A stretch of 64,000 nt of DNA from Chytridium lagenaria (GCA_025449115.1 JAHLKC010000127.1:55300-119299); one strand, 5' to 3'. Positions 1-12,768 are shown, counted from the stretch's first letter. The notes: generated by a model from the sequence alone, not told the origin. Translations and numbers: made by a program.

Positions 1-1346
1 ACTGCCGCGTCGGAAGGGGAGGTCGTCTCGTCCCCATCGGCGGTGAAGGTCCAGGGGTAGGAAGAATATAGCCTTCCCCCATTTTACCCTTGACCGCACA
101 ATCATAAGGATACCGCTCCCTTACATCCTCCATCTCCTCCTCCTGCGACCCCAATTCATCTCGTTCCAATTTCAATCTCCCCGGCGACTCATCCCTCACT
201 TTCCTCCTCAACCACCCCGTCAACACCTCCATGCTCCTTTTCGCCATCCCACTCTTCTCCACCGCGCCCGATATCAGTTCCTGATCCACATCCATCCCTC
301 GTTGCCGCATCGCACTGTCTACAAGCGATGTGGTTCTAAGGGACACAGAGGCATCCGATTCAATATGCTGGCCTCCACATCCTCTTGGGGTGGATAAAAA
401 CCCAGGTGGAGGCTCAAAGGACGGCCGGGTGGGTGACGATAAGAGTGCCAATGAAGCGTCATCCATGGAGGGGAGCCCTTGGTCTTAAAGGCAACATAGC
501 ACCGGTAATGGTAGAGGTAAGGATTGTAGAAGAATCATTGGATGTGTGATGAAAGGTTTTGAATAAAATATCGGACGCCTTGGATGTTAGACGCTTGAGG
601 AGCGCCGATGTTGGGTGTGAGTCTTTGAATGATTCCAGTGATGTTGGCGAAGTGGGGGAGGATGATTCAACCTCAGAGTGAGATGTCTTTCTCGACCTTG
701 GAGGAAGGTGTGGACGAGACTTTTTCCTTGGAAGCGGAAAGGCAAAGATGGAGTGCGCATTGGACGGAGACGACGGAGATGTTGGAGATGCAGTGGAAGG
801 GCTTGGTATACGATTATAATGCGGTTCATGCATCACAGCCGTAGTTGGGCTGGGTATGGGTGAAAGCGGGGATATCGGCGACGGAAGCGGGGATGGATGA
901 ATGAATGGCGATGGAGAGCGACTACGAGACGGCATCTCAAGCGATATGGTTCGGACCGGAGGCCGATGGTGTCGCGAAGGAGCAATCATGTCATTCAGGA
1001 TGGTGGTCGTTGCTGCAAGGTTTGAGGTTGATTGCGCTAACCGTAACGGGGACTTTGGGGGAAGGTCTTGTTGGCTACGCGATGAGGAGAAGGATGAGGA
1101 CGGTGATGAGGGAGAAGCCTGATTGAGGGGATGTTGATACGGGGTGGCGTTGGTCGCCGAGCCCCCGGAGGTGGAGAAGTATCCTTGGATTGATGTTTTG
1201 ATGGAGAATCCAGTAGCTGAGTATCTTTGGATAAAGCACCAGCGGCGGTCCCATCCCGGGTATCTTCCATTTCTGGCTGAAGAAGTCGACCAAAGGGTAA
1301 GGAGTGAATATTGTTTACGATGGCATGTACTGATACCGTCATTCAA
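1..1346 (-). CDS. Ser/Pro-rich low-complexity protein, partial at the left edge
   Basis: The minus strand is almost free of stops from about 1346 down to position 1. The upstream part (1346-462) is rich in Ser, Pro and Thr with SPS/SPTSP runs typical of a disordered, phosphorylatable region. One frame ends at a TGA at 459-461; a second frame opens with ATG at about 469 and runs off the window edge, and it carries a charged segment (EEEMEDVRERYP near its visible end) and PTPGPSPP. I read the two as one gene joined by an intron I cannot place or by a one-base consensus error. The start near 1346 is uncertain, because two overlapping minus frames open there. No recognisable domain. The C-terminus lies outside the window. 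Confidence 0.45.
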
Positions 1347-1389
1347 TAGATGGAAAGCAGGAGTGTGGGGTTGGATGATGGATGTATAG

Positions 1390-2370
1390 AGCCTTGTATT
1401 TTTTAAAAGGTGGTTAAGTAAATTGTATATCTTACTTTAGCTGACAGCAACAAGCAAATCAGCCACCTTGATTTGAACTTTGGCTTTTCTTTTTTTTTTT
1501 TTTTTGCTCTTTTCACAAATTGATTTATCTATTTATTAAAGGGTGTCCGAAAGTATCGGATTATTGGAAGTCGAATGAATGAGATCCCACTGGGCTTTCT
1601 TCTTTCTGCCTTGGGCTTGTTTGTATTCCAAATCTAAACTTTAACAAAAAACTAATAAATAATAGTAATAATAGGTAAAAGTACATTGACAAACATGCAA
1701 GAAATACTGTTAGGTGAGAAAGCTATCCTTAAAACCTTGATGGTAGAGTAGGTAAGACGTCAATGCAGAATGGAGTTTGGTTGACTCAACAAAGCAACGT
1801 TTATCTCTCCAACATTTTTGCGCAATAAAGCTCTTAAATTTTAACAACCCGATCAAATTCTATGATCGGGTAGAGTTCGTATTCAAACAGTTAGCAGACT
1901 TTTTAGCCGCATTGCGAGAAAAGTGTAAGCTACGTAGAAGATTACCTATCAGAATTAAGACTTGAATGTTTACATAGCTGTGTGGTTCTGACTGATACGT
2001 CACAACCTCCAAATAACAGTAACTAAAAGTCTTTCCGGTAGATGTCTATCGCCCAAACGGTTACGGCGTGGGGTTGCCGCGGTCATATGATAATTAGAGG
2101 AAAAGATATGCAAACAATCGAATTGCGGGCGTTCCTTCCCAAATACAATAGAGCGAGATGGGTAAATCGCAACAATAGCTTAAACTTTGACCAGTAATCT
2201 AAGTCAGAGCTGAATATCATGATCACATTTTCCTAACTGGGTAGCTTTCTAAGTCGTGCCTTGAAATGATTATCATCTTACGTTCCAATTGGGTTTACTG
2301 ATCGACGAATGAATTATTCTATCGCCTATCACACCCACATTAAGAGATTTTCATTCTTCTTACTTACAGA
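1390..2370. other. Intergenic, no gene seen
   Basis: AT-rich spacer between the 5' end of the Ser/Pro-rich gene (minus) and the membrane-protein gene (plus), so it should hold two divergent promoters. A T-tract lies at about 1489-1505. A short plus-strand open stretch at 1777-1965 has no recognisable content and I leave it unannotated. Confidence 0.5.
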
Positions 2371-4708
2371 ATGAATGCGATAAAGGGTCCAGCCCTTGTT
2401 CTTGCTGCAGTAGGATTGACTACCTTACAGTGAGTATTGTGACTTCCTTCGACTTTCTGCCGTCACCGAAACCAGCTGAAGGGGAACACGATCCAACTTC
2501 GTCAACCACTACCTTGCCTCACAAAGATGCCTGGATCAAAAGATGAGGGCGTCAGCTCGAGTCTCCTAAAAGTCAAATCTAGCCCTCAGGCCAGCCTGGA
2601 CCACCTCCCAGCATGGGATTTGCAAAGCGCATCACAGGTGGCTTGCGTTCCTACCTTAGCACCGCATCTCTTCGCATGAAAACCGCCAGAGAGAAGGTTG
2701 ACGACGATGATGATGATGAGAAAGAGGGATCTGATAACAAGAATGGGAAAGGCATCCACGGGTTAGGAAACAAGGTGAACGGCAACGGTCTTCAACCCGT
2801 TAGCACTGCCTCTAGCATGTCGATTGGCACGTCTCGCTGGCCTCACGCGCGAGAACTCAGTGAAACGTTTGGTTTAAAGATGCGCTACATTTCATCCATC
2901 CTTGCTGTTACACTCATGAACGGTGGTCTTATCGCCATCACATACGTTCTCGCAGATGGGACCAACATTAAACTCTCCCCTGCTGCAGTCCATTACGCAG
3001 GTGGCGTCATTCTCGAATTAATCCTTCTCGTCACCAACACCATGACCGTGTTCGCTGTTGACCTCGGCATCAGTATTCTCCTTGCTATCATGCTCACATC
3101 ACGAGGATACAGTATGGCCGCCTGTGGGTTTATGCAAACGAACCCTGTCCTCAGGCTTTCTTTCACAAACGAGCTTTCCCTAAACTCGCCCTGTAGAAAG
3201 ACTTTGGAGAGGGTAGCTTTCGCGTGGATTCTTCTCGAATCGCTAAAACTCGTTTCTCCAATTGGAGCAACAGGTTTGGACGCTAGACCCGTTCGTATGG
3301 TCTCCTCAGCCTCCCCGTGCATCGTGTTTGACGGATCTGATATCAGGGATAGAAATTTTCCCACGTTCTGGAGCGCTGCTGGAGTCGCCGAGTTTATCTA
3401 TGGTACCTCCCATTTCCACCAACCCGCATCCTTCTCATCGTCTTCTCCTTAAACTCTCTTTCCTAGGTACCGCTCTTGGATGCATGAGGTCCGAGTTTCC
3501 CTGCACAGACAAGGGTTCTGAATTTGTATTTGGCCGCAATTGAGCGGTGCAGTCGGTGATGGCGACACCATTGTCGGACCCGGATACCACATGTACATTA
3601 CCAGTACATGTTCCTGTCACAACACCAGCAACCCTGACGTTGTAAGAAAAGGCATTCTGACCGCTCAAGATATTGCAGCAATACGACCAGCGTTGAACCA
3701 GTCCAACCATTTCGTGATGCTCTCCACCAACGTCACCGTCTCAACGATTGAAGATATGGTGTCGTTCTCCATCATACCAGGAAACATAAAGACGTGTGGA
3801 GGTCTTCGAGCTGAAGTTATGCCTGTTTGCTATACTGAGGTTAGAAACCTCTCGATGTTTCAGTGGTCAGTACGTTCCTCACGGATGGAACGACAGCTTC
3901 CATTGCTCTCGTTGATTCCCAAGTTCAAGAATTTCAAACGCGATCGACGCCCACTTCCGTCATCGCGCCTGTTATGACGAGTATCATGAATCCAGGAAAG
4001 CCTTACATCCTGACGCTGCTGTGTTGTGCCTGGAATGATTAACGCTATCATGTATTGGACGAGTTCGGATCTTATTGGTGTGGACCCGTCGTTGCAGGAT
4101 GTGGGAATTGAGACCATGGTCAGCATTTTGCTTCGCGCAGGGTTCCAGAGGAATTTTAAGACAAAGGGAAGTTCTTGTCCAAAGCGAGAGGAGGTCATGG
4201 ATACTTCTTTCATTGTCCTGCGCGACTGGAGTGTTAAGAGATTTTAGTATCTGCCGCTCTCCAGGTAATCGTCTTTTCTTACTCTTACTGAAGAAAAGCT
4301 AACCAAAGTAATTACAAAAAAATTAGACCGGCATGTCGATCATCGCGCTTTTAATCTCCCTCCTTTGGCTTTTCAGAACCTCTCCATCCTCCCCGCCCTT
4401 CAAGCGATCAGGAACCCATCATTCTTCATGACGCTCCTCAGCGACTCCCCGTTCTGCGTCAACCTCCAAGGCACAGGAACGCTCCAAGACATGTGATCTG
4501 GCAGAACCTTGACCTGATTGTAAAGATTGGCGAGAACATTGAGACGTTGATGAGAATGTTGGACGGATTAAAATGGAGAGGTAACGAACGATTCATTTTC
4601 ATCTTTTTTGCCTGTTTCAGAGTTAACGGTGTTGTGTTTGGATTATTAATGGGATTTTATAGAGCTAAGCTGGTTCGACCGCTTAAGAATGGTAGAATCT
4701 ACGCTTAA
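2371..4708 (+). CDS. Unknown multi-pass membrane protein with a large Cys/Asn-rich loop
   Basis: I do not recognise the family. A long exon (from ATG 2613 or slightly upstream) codes for an acidic, low-complexity N-terminal part (DDDDDDEKEG), then hydrophobic segments around 2890-2960 (ISSILAVTLMNGGLIAITYV) and 2995-3110, then a further hydrophobic stretch. After an intron near 3450-3540 comes a likely extracytoplasmic region with CSCHNTSN, several N-x-S/T sites (NQSN, NVT, NLS) and spaced cysteines. A further exon at 4026-4240, then a hydrophobic helix near 4330-4375 or its alternative reading NLSILPALQ, and an amphipathic end (GENIETLMRMLDGLKW). ATG 2371 begins a signal-like peptide (MNAIKGPALVLAAVGLTTLQ) followed by a GTGAGT donor, so the true start may be there. 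One base seems to be missing near 4492. The stop is at about 4648 or 4708 depending on the last splice. Confidence 0.5.
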
Positions 4709-4709
4709 T

Positions 4710-5333
4710 GGAGCAAGTCGACCTATGTAAACAAGACAAAGAATATAACCCCAAAAAAGAATAACGTATACTGATAAATAGAAGTGCCACACATCCTCCT
4801 CATTGTTTTTTTTGTTCATAATCATTTTTATTAATGATATCGTTTAATAAAGAATATGCAGAATCTTGACGTTTTATGTACTGTACCTCTTCATCCGACG
4901 ATAGTCAAACAAGTTTAAGTGGAGCAGCACAAAAAAATTTATAGGTCATTGCAATGGTGGCGATAAACGATATACTCCATATAAGAGTACAAAGAGCAAA
5001 TACAAAATCAAAGGCTACGCAAAGATTTTCTCTGGTGTTAACGGTTATGTTTGCAGTTTATTAAAAAATGTATTACTTTGCGCAAACGAAGAAAGGATCA
5101 TGGTACCAAGACTTGCCATAATGTACCAGAAACTTTTGTAACGGTAAGAGCTTGCTGACCTTCGATTTTCTTGAAATTCAAGACGTTTTTTTTTGCCACC
5201 AACGTTGAAAGGAGTCCTACACGATTTGCAAGTTAGCACAGCCGGTCATAATAAAGTTAGAAAAGTAGCAAGTGCAATCCATATAATAGATCATAAAGAA
5301 ATAAAGACACTCACTGCAACCCAATATCAACCC
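4710..5333. other. Convergent intergenic spacer
   Basis: About 600 bp between the 3' ends of the membrane-protein gene (plus) and the myosin gene (minus). AT-rich, with several AATAAA-like words (for example near 4846-4852). A 64-codon minus frame at 5045-5239 lacks any domain; in particular there is no SH3-like sequence that would extend the myosin tail. Confidence 0.5.
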
Positions 5334-8300
5334 TCAGCGCCTTCCCCCCTCCCTTCCCATCATAGCCAATCGACTAGCAAACTCAATTTCAGCCCCATCA
5401 CATCTCACCACAATATCTCCTTTACTCTTTTCGAAGCAAAAAGATGGAACACTATGATGCCATCATTTAACGATGATAGCGATATATCTACGAGTTCCTG
5501 GAGAGGCACTTTTTCTTTGAAGAGAGGTTTTTAGGGTTCAGGAGGTGGAGGGTTGTGGGAGTTAGGGCGAGAATGCGGGGGGCGTCTTTTGTGGGGTTGT
5601 GGCGATGAAGTTTTATGCAGGAGATGGCGCTGAGAAGGGGCTCTGGGTTGTGTACCGTTAAGTTAGAAGAAAGGACGGCCATTTAAAACAGATGAGTATA
5701 TGATTATTACCTCCATTCGAAACTTGCGCCCATTTTGATGAACACTCGGGGGATGTAAGACCCACCCTATCTGCAGAAAATCCTTTCTGCGTGCTGAAGC
5801 AGAAAAAAAAACCGTCAACTTTTGTTCATATATATAAAATAAAAAAAACATAAAGAACCCCACCTTCCCGCATAGCTTTCCTTATTCCTAAACAGCTCCC
5901 ATGCGACAACTTTCCACCTCAAATATTCCCTCCTCTCTGCACTGAGCCCTCTCCTATAATTCCGTGCCAAACAACGATCATATGTCACCCTCAACGTTTC
6001 TGCCAGAATTTTCATTCCTCTTCCGGATGGGGGTTTTGGCCATTTCATTGTTCGCCAATGCACACCGGCCTCGCGCATCCGGGTGATAAGATTGTTGAGG
6101 TATCTGAGGTTGCGGTGACGGCGGTAATTGCGTTGGATCATGGTGGCTGCGTATTTGGGGATACGGGTGCGCTTGTATTTGACGAATTTGCGAGCCTATG
6201 TGATATGTAAGTTCGGTAGTCATAACCGACGAAGAAAGACGTCTAAGGAATATAGAATTGATGCTCACCCTCCTTCCTCGTTGAATTTTTTGCAATATGA
6301 TGGTACTCTTTTTCAATCTAAGATATTTCAAATGGTACTAAGAAACATGAGCAAGATATTTAAATTATATCACAGCCTACCTGATACCTCCGAATATTTG
6401 CCTGTAACTTTATAAGGACCGCTCGTACCCTCTGATACTCCTTTTGAGCCTTGTAGGCCAGCCAACGAGCTCTAATCAACGTCGCAAGACGATGCTTCGC
6501 TGCATTCCTCGAAGTTTCAAGACTAACCAGCTACACACCCTGTTAGTCACGCATGAAAAGCAACCCCACTTCATTACCGTTGACGGATTCTTTATAAATA
6601 TCTTTTGTTTTCCCAAGCTTCCATTCCGCCGCTCCAATCTTCAACGCCTCAAACACAGCCTTCACGCCCTCGATAACAAGCTCCGACCCAACAGGAATGG
6701 CCGCCCCCTTCCATTTGGGCCATGTCAAAGGTGATAGCATCTTGAAACGATCCAAGAATTTTGCGTATTTCTGACGATAACAGAAGCCGGAACGACGGAC
6801 ACGAACACTTTCTTGAAGACCTAGATAGCGGATTTGATGGAGAACGAGTTCGGGCTCAAAGAGACCAGCGGTTTTAGAAGCGTTGGGTTTGATGCAGCGG
6901 ATATAATGGGGGTTTTTGCTCATGAGGAGTTCGATAAGAGACGCCATGGACGCCTAGCCCAGGTTTCAGGACAGATCACAAAAAACCGAGACATTGAAGT
7001 AGATCTTACCTTAAACTGTGACCCCAATGTCTCTGGTCGCTTAGAATGAGTCTGTGACGTCGAATCCTCTGCCCCAGGTTGTGCCACCGGATAAAGGTCC
7101 CTCACAATAGCTCTTGAACTTGCCGCTCCCAAATTCACCAAATCCCTATACAGCAAATCCTTATTCTTCTCCAAGAACCCATCAGTGCAATAAGACACGT
7201 CACCGGCGTAATGATGGATGATGAATACATCTGGGGTGAGACGAGAAGTCCGAGGGTTTTTCTCTCGAGAGTCAAAGTGTTTGTGATGGACGGCAACGTT
7301 GTTGAGACGAGAAAGGAAGGTTGTATCGGTATTTTCGGACATGGCGCATTCGTCGTCCAAGACGGCGAGGATGCCGGTGCGTTTCTGGCGGTTTTAGTGA
7401 ATTCTTTCATGGAGTGCTTACAGATTCAATTAAGTCGCAAATGATGGCGTTGTTGAAGTATTTGATTTCAGTCCATTCAATACCCTATTCATCAATTAGA
7501 TTTTCTCTCACCGTTTTTCAACGTTACCTCCTTTGCATACTCTTCTTGCTCGGATTTCAACGTCAATTCAATAAAAAGCTGCTGGAGCTTCTCGTTGCAA
7601 TAATTGATCATAAGCTGTTCAAAGCCGTTTCGTGCCATAATTTCAAAGCCGTAAATCTATACAAACTGGTAAGAAAGAAAGCAGAAGCCAGTCTTGCATA
7701 CATCAAGGACTCCAATAACATTTCTCCTTCCCTTAATATTTGATTGTGACATGATGTGCTCATTGATTTTCTTAATAAGCCAATTAAAAAGTCGGCCGTA
7801 AAGCGATTTTGCGAATGCATCTCTTGCATACATTGCCTGGAATATTGTAAATCAAGCATATGATATATAAGCAACCTGTTCTGGACTTAAAGGAACCGAG
7901 ATATCCTTCTTTGTAGCGGGGTCATAAATAGAGCGGTAAGTGAGACCTTTCGCTAAATCCGACGGCGACGTTCCCAACAAACTTGCTGCCTTTGTCAAAG
8001 CTTCCAGAATAAGTACATATTCAAACGCATCCCATACCTTCACTCTTAAAAACACTACTTCCTGCTACCCCACAGTATCCGTTGCATTAATCCATCCAGG
8101 TTTAGACGCATCAAATCGAATGTTCCCCAGAAGCAATACAGCGGCAAGAACCTTCCAGATCTCGCTCCTATCTTCTGCGCTAATACCTAACGTCTCCAAA
8201 CTGTCCAATGTATGTTGGAAGGCACGAGAGTCTGTTAAGGTTCGCGTTCCGCCCTCTGAGTCGTCGGGTGAGGTGACGGTGACAACGACGGGGCTGGTGG

Positions 8301-9320
8301 CGGATTCTCGGATTTGAAGAGGTGCGCTGGGGCCAAATGACTGGGATTGAGGAATTTGAGGGATCAGGTAGGAGTAGTCCCGCACTTGGGGAGTAAGTCC
8401 GAGATTTGCTACATAGAGCATTATCAGTCAAAGTCTTAGAACGGAATACATACATAACTCCTCGGTGCTTAAACCCGACAAGAGTTGGTAGAAAATATGG
8501 AAGGAGCGCTCCTTTTCTGGTACGGCCACCACTCGCGGACTTTTCTAACAAATCTAAACACTATTAAATCGAAGTATGCGAACATGCGCCAACATGTAGT
8601 AATTTTCCCTCCGATAGGATTGCCTCTAAAGTCAAATTGCAAATCCATATATTTTCCCTGAAGAGGTTGTGAGATATGAGTGTAAAATAAGATCCTTAAA
8701 CTCACAAATCTTGAAGAGTTATCATTCTTTGTCGTCTTTGCGTTTCCAAAAGCCTCCAGCACCGGATTACAATTCAACAATTGATCCCGAACCTTTTCAA
8801 CTCCTTCCGACTGGCGACTTACAGCAGCAATATACCTCATTAAAATCTTCGATGCCTCCGTCTTTCCCGCACCTGTAGGTTTGGAAAATGGTGAACACGC
8901 GGTGATGACTACAATATGCTTACTGATTCGCCAGTTATAATCACGCATTGGTCTCGGTCACGGTCTTTCATGTCCCGGAAAGCAGCGTCAGCAAGAGCAA
9001 AGCTAACAATTGATGAGTACGAATCGCCAGCTGCCCATACATATGAGGTGACATCTCGTAAATATTGGTCCCTTGGTATTTCCGAACCCATGCATCAGTG
9101 TAGATATCAATAGGCTTGTAAGGATTCACAGCTACGACCACGTTCCCAATAAACGTCTAAGCATCCATTAATTTCCCGCACCACTTCAATTGTCTGCTTG
9201 TTTTCTTACGTATATTTTGTCATTTTGAAATCGGACTCGAAGGTTATCGCACACGCTATCCTCAGTTATCTCATTTAGAAGAACGAAGTCCTCCACGCCC
9301 ACTGGGATATCCGAAGCCAT
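5334..9320 (-). CDS. MYO1: Class I myosin, short-tailed (motor, IQ, TH1)
   Basis: Actin motor of class I: ATP-driven movement on actin, with a lipid-binding tail, in endocytosis and membrane tension. The start ATG at 9320 gives [20 protein letters not shown], the usual N-terminus. Then [13 protein letters not shown], a P-loop split by an intron (GES / [15 protein letters not shown] at about 8940/8870), switch I ([13 protein letters not shown] at about 8720), LLLGNIRFD near 8110, the [12 protein letters not shown] relay region at about 7200, the actin-binding/converter region ([13 protein letters not shown] then [16 protein letters not shown], 6920-6780), an IQ-type helix ([16 protein letters not shown] at about 6120) and a TH1 tail (KWPKPP, then [52 protein letters not shown]). 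Many introns. The reading stops at 5334-5336 just after TH1; no TH2 or SH3 follows, unlike the long-tailed type I myosins of yeasts and moulds. Two frame irregularities, at the P-loop and near 5440, look like one-base consensus errors. Confidence 0.9.
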
Positions 9321-9605
9321 GCCGTCGACTGAGGAATGAGACGTTACGAGAGCGTTCAAGACCCTTAATTACGGCAAGCAAGTTATTGAATGTTTTTCTT
9401 TCCAGCTCAACAACAAGTATGAAGCGGTCCATGATTGATCCACATATTGAACAAAGGGCGTATTAAGTGTTCCAATCATTTCCTACCATTTTTTACACGC
9501 GGACACGCAGCGGTTTTTCGTGTCTACCAACAAAGTCTCCTTGGAGCGAACAGTTGCTGCCTCTGTCCACTCAAATGATTGTCAAAATTACTTAACTATA
9601 CCTCA
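9321..9605. promoter_or_regulatory. Divergent promoter region, myosin / F-box-like gene
   Basis: The two start codons face away from each other with 285 bp between them, so both promoters must lie here or in the flanking exons. I see no clear TATA box or named binding site. Confidence 0.4.
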
Positions 9606-10667
9606 ATGACCTTTCTACGCCTTCCTCCAGACATATGGCGACGCATCGCTCTGTATTTGGCCTACGACGAAAAAGAAACATCACACTCTGGCCTTTTACA
9701 TGTTGCAAATGCGTCTAAGGAGTCCAAAAGCATCTTCACAAGTCCTCCATTCAGTCGAGTATGGCAAGTAGCTTTGAGGCAACGATGGCCATGGGTTGCA
9801 GCACAACGGGCAGCGCTCGGTTATGCCAACTCAAATCAACGAAGTGAAGGTGGAGATGCTGATGTGGACTTCTACGCCATGCTCTTGCTCATTCAGTGTG
9901 GATTGAAATGTCCGGTTTGCCGAGAATCATGTGTGGAGGAGATTGGAGATGAATCCAATGATTTGTTTTGCCGAGCTTGCGAACATGCAGAGGGTTCAGA
10001 GGTGGAGGACTGTCAGGGATGCAAAGCTAGAGTTGCAGTGAGTTTTTCCGTTTCTTACATATAAATACTTAACCATATGAAACCTTTGAAGGCCCGTCTG
10101 AAGAAAAGAATACTCGAGTCTTTCTGGTTGCAATGCCCATGCTGCGATTATTCTCGGTCAAAGAGAAAAAATCAAACCTCTCGTCGAAAGGCCTGGACAT
10201 GTGAATCCCTCTTGGACCAAGTGGAAGAACGCTTCTTTTGTTCTCGTCTCTGCGGAGATGCGATTGCCCAGATTGAATGTGAAGCGGACGGATGTGACCA
10301 TGGATGTGCTGCATGCTTTAAGGACGGGAATATTATTCGTGTAGAGGAAGGCACTGTTGACGGTGTCAGCAAGTATTGGCTGTGCAAGGAAAATGATGAT
10401 GATAGTTTGGCGGATGATGACGACGATGAGGATGATGATGACGATGATTTAGCTGCGATGGGGTTGGAGGGTTGCCTGGTAGAAGGGTTGATTGGGACAA
10501 GCTCTACACCGAACAGACGCCGGCCGGATGAGAATAAGTGGTGGGAAAAGAAGGCGAAGAGGTGCAGGGAGCTTGGCAGTATGTTTGGAGAATGTGTTTG
10601 TGGGGAGTGTGATATCTACAATGGTGGCCTTGATGAGGAGATTATTCCCAACTCCGAAGGTTTTTAA
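9606..10667 (+). CDS. F-box-like, Cys-rich protein
   Basis: Two exons, 9606-10037 and 10092-10667, joined by a 54-nt phase-0 intron (GTGAGT...AAG), giving about 335 residues. The N-terminus (MTFLRLPPDIWRRIALYLAY) has the LPxDIWxxIxxYL pattern of an F-box, followed by a VWQVALRQRWPW segment as in F-box proteins; this suggests a substrate adaptor of an SCF ubiquitin ligase (inference). The middle has CxxC pairs (CPVCRESC, CRAC, CQGC, then CPCC) and a later CDHGCAACF, so it probably binds zinc. A long Asp run lies near residue 255 and the end has CVCGECDIYNGG. It is divergent from the myosin gene and convergent with the cyclophilin gene. I cannot name an orthologue. Confidence 0.7.
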
Positions 10668-10856
10668 ATATACGATCTACATTTGCTGTCGTGTTTCTCT
10701 ATAAGTGTCGATCATATTATACACATATTATATATTGAGAGCAAAAAGAAAAAGACTTCGTTTGGATGATAATAGCACAACGTTCCTTTATTATAAAAAA
10801 ACAACTAAGCAATATAGCCCCTCATTACAACAACACCAGGCATCAAAAGAAGGGTT

Positions 10857-12768
10857 TCATCGACGTCCCCTGCCCCTGTTTCTACTCCTTGAACTATCTG
10901 AATCAGATGAATACGACCTTGACCTTGAATACCGCCTTCTTGCTGGCCTTGAACGACTTCGTGACCTTGAGCGTCTCGACCTCGACCTCGACCTCGACCG
11001 CGACCGCGACCTCGACAGCGACCTCGACCTCGACCTCGACACAGACGGAGTGCGACGACGACGGCGTCGAGACCCAGAACTACTAACACTTCGACTTTTG
11101 CTTCGACTTCGACTGCGCCCACGTGCAACAGGACGACGACGATCGTCATCACTATCGGACTCTTTTCCTTTACCTTTCTCCACTTTGCCTGCATCCGCGG
11201 CAAGTAGAGCATCTTTTGTCCTCACCTCTTTGGTGACGTCTTCTTTATTGTCTCTGTTGTCGCGGATTCTTGTTCTTAAATCTTCGTCCCTGCTATGTCT
11301 ACCACTACGATCCCCAGATATATCCCGACCTTTACGATTGCTTTCGTCGCGACCCCTCTCATGATTTTCAGGCCGACGGTCCGGATGCCCGCTATATCTA
11401 TCATTCGGTTCAGGTCGGCGGTCATGGGGCCCATTGAACCTGTCATTGGACCTGAAGCCCCCGTTAAAAGAACCGCCGTTAAACGCACGTCCCCTGTACC
11501 CCCCTCCTCCTCCTCCTCCACGATAGCCCCCAAATTCAGAGCCGTATTGCTGAATAAAAAATCGTTAATATGCAAATTCGATGTTAATGGGTGGCAATGG
11601 ATACCATGAAAACAGCGATTATGAAAAACCTACCATTGAACCACGCCCTTTTACAATTCTACCCTTAATATCTTCACGCGGTTGAGGCGCTACAGGCTCA
11701 CCTCCTTCCTCCAAAGGAGCAGGAGCAGTCGGATCCTTCCATTCCCTTGTTGACGGTTTCGCCGTAAACCCTCTATCCAGAAACTTATGCTCTGGGATAT
11801 TCAACCTCGGATCATCAAACCCAGGCATCACCTCCTCCTCCTCCTCCACCTCCTCAACCGCTTCTCCATCTTCTTTATCACTCTCCGCATCCGAACCCTT
11901 TGCTTTTTTCGACTTTTTCGACTTTTTGCTCTTCTTGCTCTTCTTGCTCTTCTTTTTCTTCTTTTTCTTCTTCTTATCCGAATCCGACTCCGAACTTGAA
12001 CTGGAATCCGATACAGCGTCACGCTTTCTCTTACTTTCTACTTCTACTGGCGGTGCTGGCGCACGGGGCGCAGTCGCCTTAATCAGCTCTCCGCAATTAG
12101 CAATTTGAACAAGCTCTAAAGGCTTATCGCCTTTATCCACCGCCAGTGACTCTAATTTTCTAAACACATCAACTCCAGAAATCAAACGACCGAAAACGAC
12201 ATGTTTTCCGTCTGAAAAAGCATTAGTCTTCATATTGTTTATAAAACTTACTCAAATGTGGAGTTGGGACACTTGTGATGAAAAACTGCGACCCGTTCGT
12301 CGCGGGTCCTTTGTTGGCCATGGATAAAAGATGCGGCTGGTCATGCTTCCGTTTAAACGATTCATCGGCAAATGGACCGCCATAGATACTCTCCCCACCC
12401 GTTCCATCCCCTCTCGTAAAGTCACCGCCCTGAACCATGAAATCTACTAATGTATCAATTTTATGGGCCATGCACGGGTTCCTTACCTTTGATAATTCGA
12501 TGGAATGGGCATCCCTTATATGATAGCATGACACCTGACTTTTTCGACTTTCCGCGCTCCCCAGTACATAAAGATCTTGAAAGCATGTCAGAGTTGCATG
12601 TCCGAAGTAAAACACCATCCGATTCCTGTACCTAAAGTTCTCCACAGTCCTTGGCACCTCATCTTTAAACAGCTCAAATATCATTCTCCCTACTTGCTGC
12701 TTCTCAACCCCAGTTCCAACCGTAACATCAAAGAAGCAACGAGGGTTATAATCCCCAGTGTTGGCCAT
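10857..12768 (-). CDS. SR-cyclophilin (peptidyl-prolyl cis-trans isomerase with RS tail)
   Basis: The start ATG at 12768 opens a cyclophilin domain: [27 protein letters not shown], then (after an intron of about 150 nt) [41 protein letters not shown], and [20 protein letters not shown]. The active-site F, M, Q and F residues are visible; the GSQFFI motif is intact. After it comes a Lys/Ser block ([18 protein letters not shown]), an acidic run (EVEEEEE), a conserved-looking patch ([12 protein letters not shown]), a Gly/Arg-rich part (about 11520-11400) and a C-terminal RS domain of roughly 90 residues ending at the TGA at 10857-10859. This architecture is that of PPIG/SR-cyp, nuclear proteins tied to spliceosomes. 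The RS DNA (10965-11050) is an almost pure ctcgac-type repeat. Confidence 0.9.
10965..11050. repeat. Hexamer-type repeat coding for Arg-Ser dipeptides
   Basis: Repeated cgacct / cctcga units within the last exon of the SR-cyclophilin gene; on the minus strand they code for alternating Ser and Arg. Such tracts are prone to length change. Confidence 0.75.

Noticed and set aside
5045..5239. 64-codon minus frame after the myosin gene
   Set aside because: Considered as an SH3 exon of the myosin; none of the SH3 motifs is present.
11787..12108. Leu/Phe-rich plus frames opposite the cyclophilin
   Set aside because: Shadows of the Lys/Ser block of the cyclophilin on the other strand.
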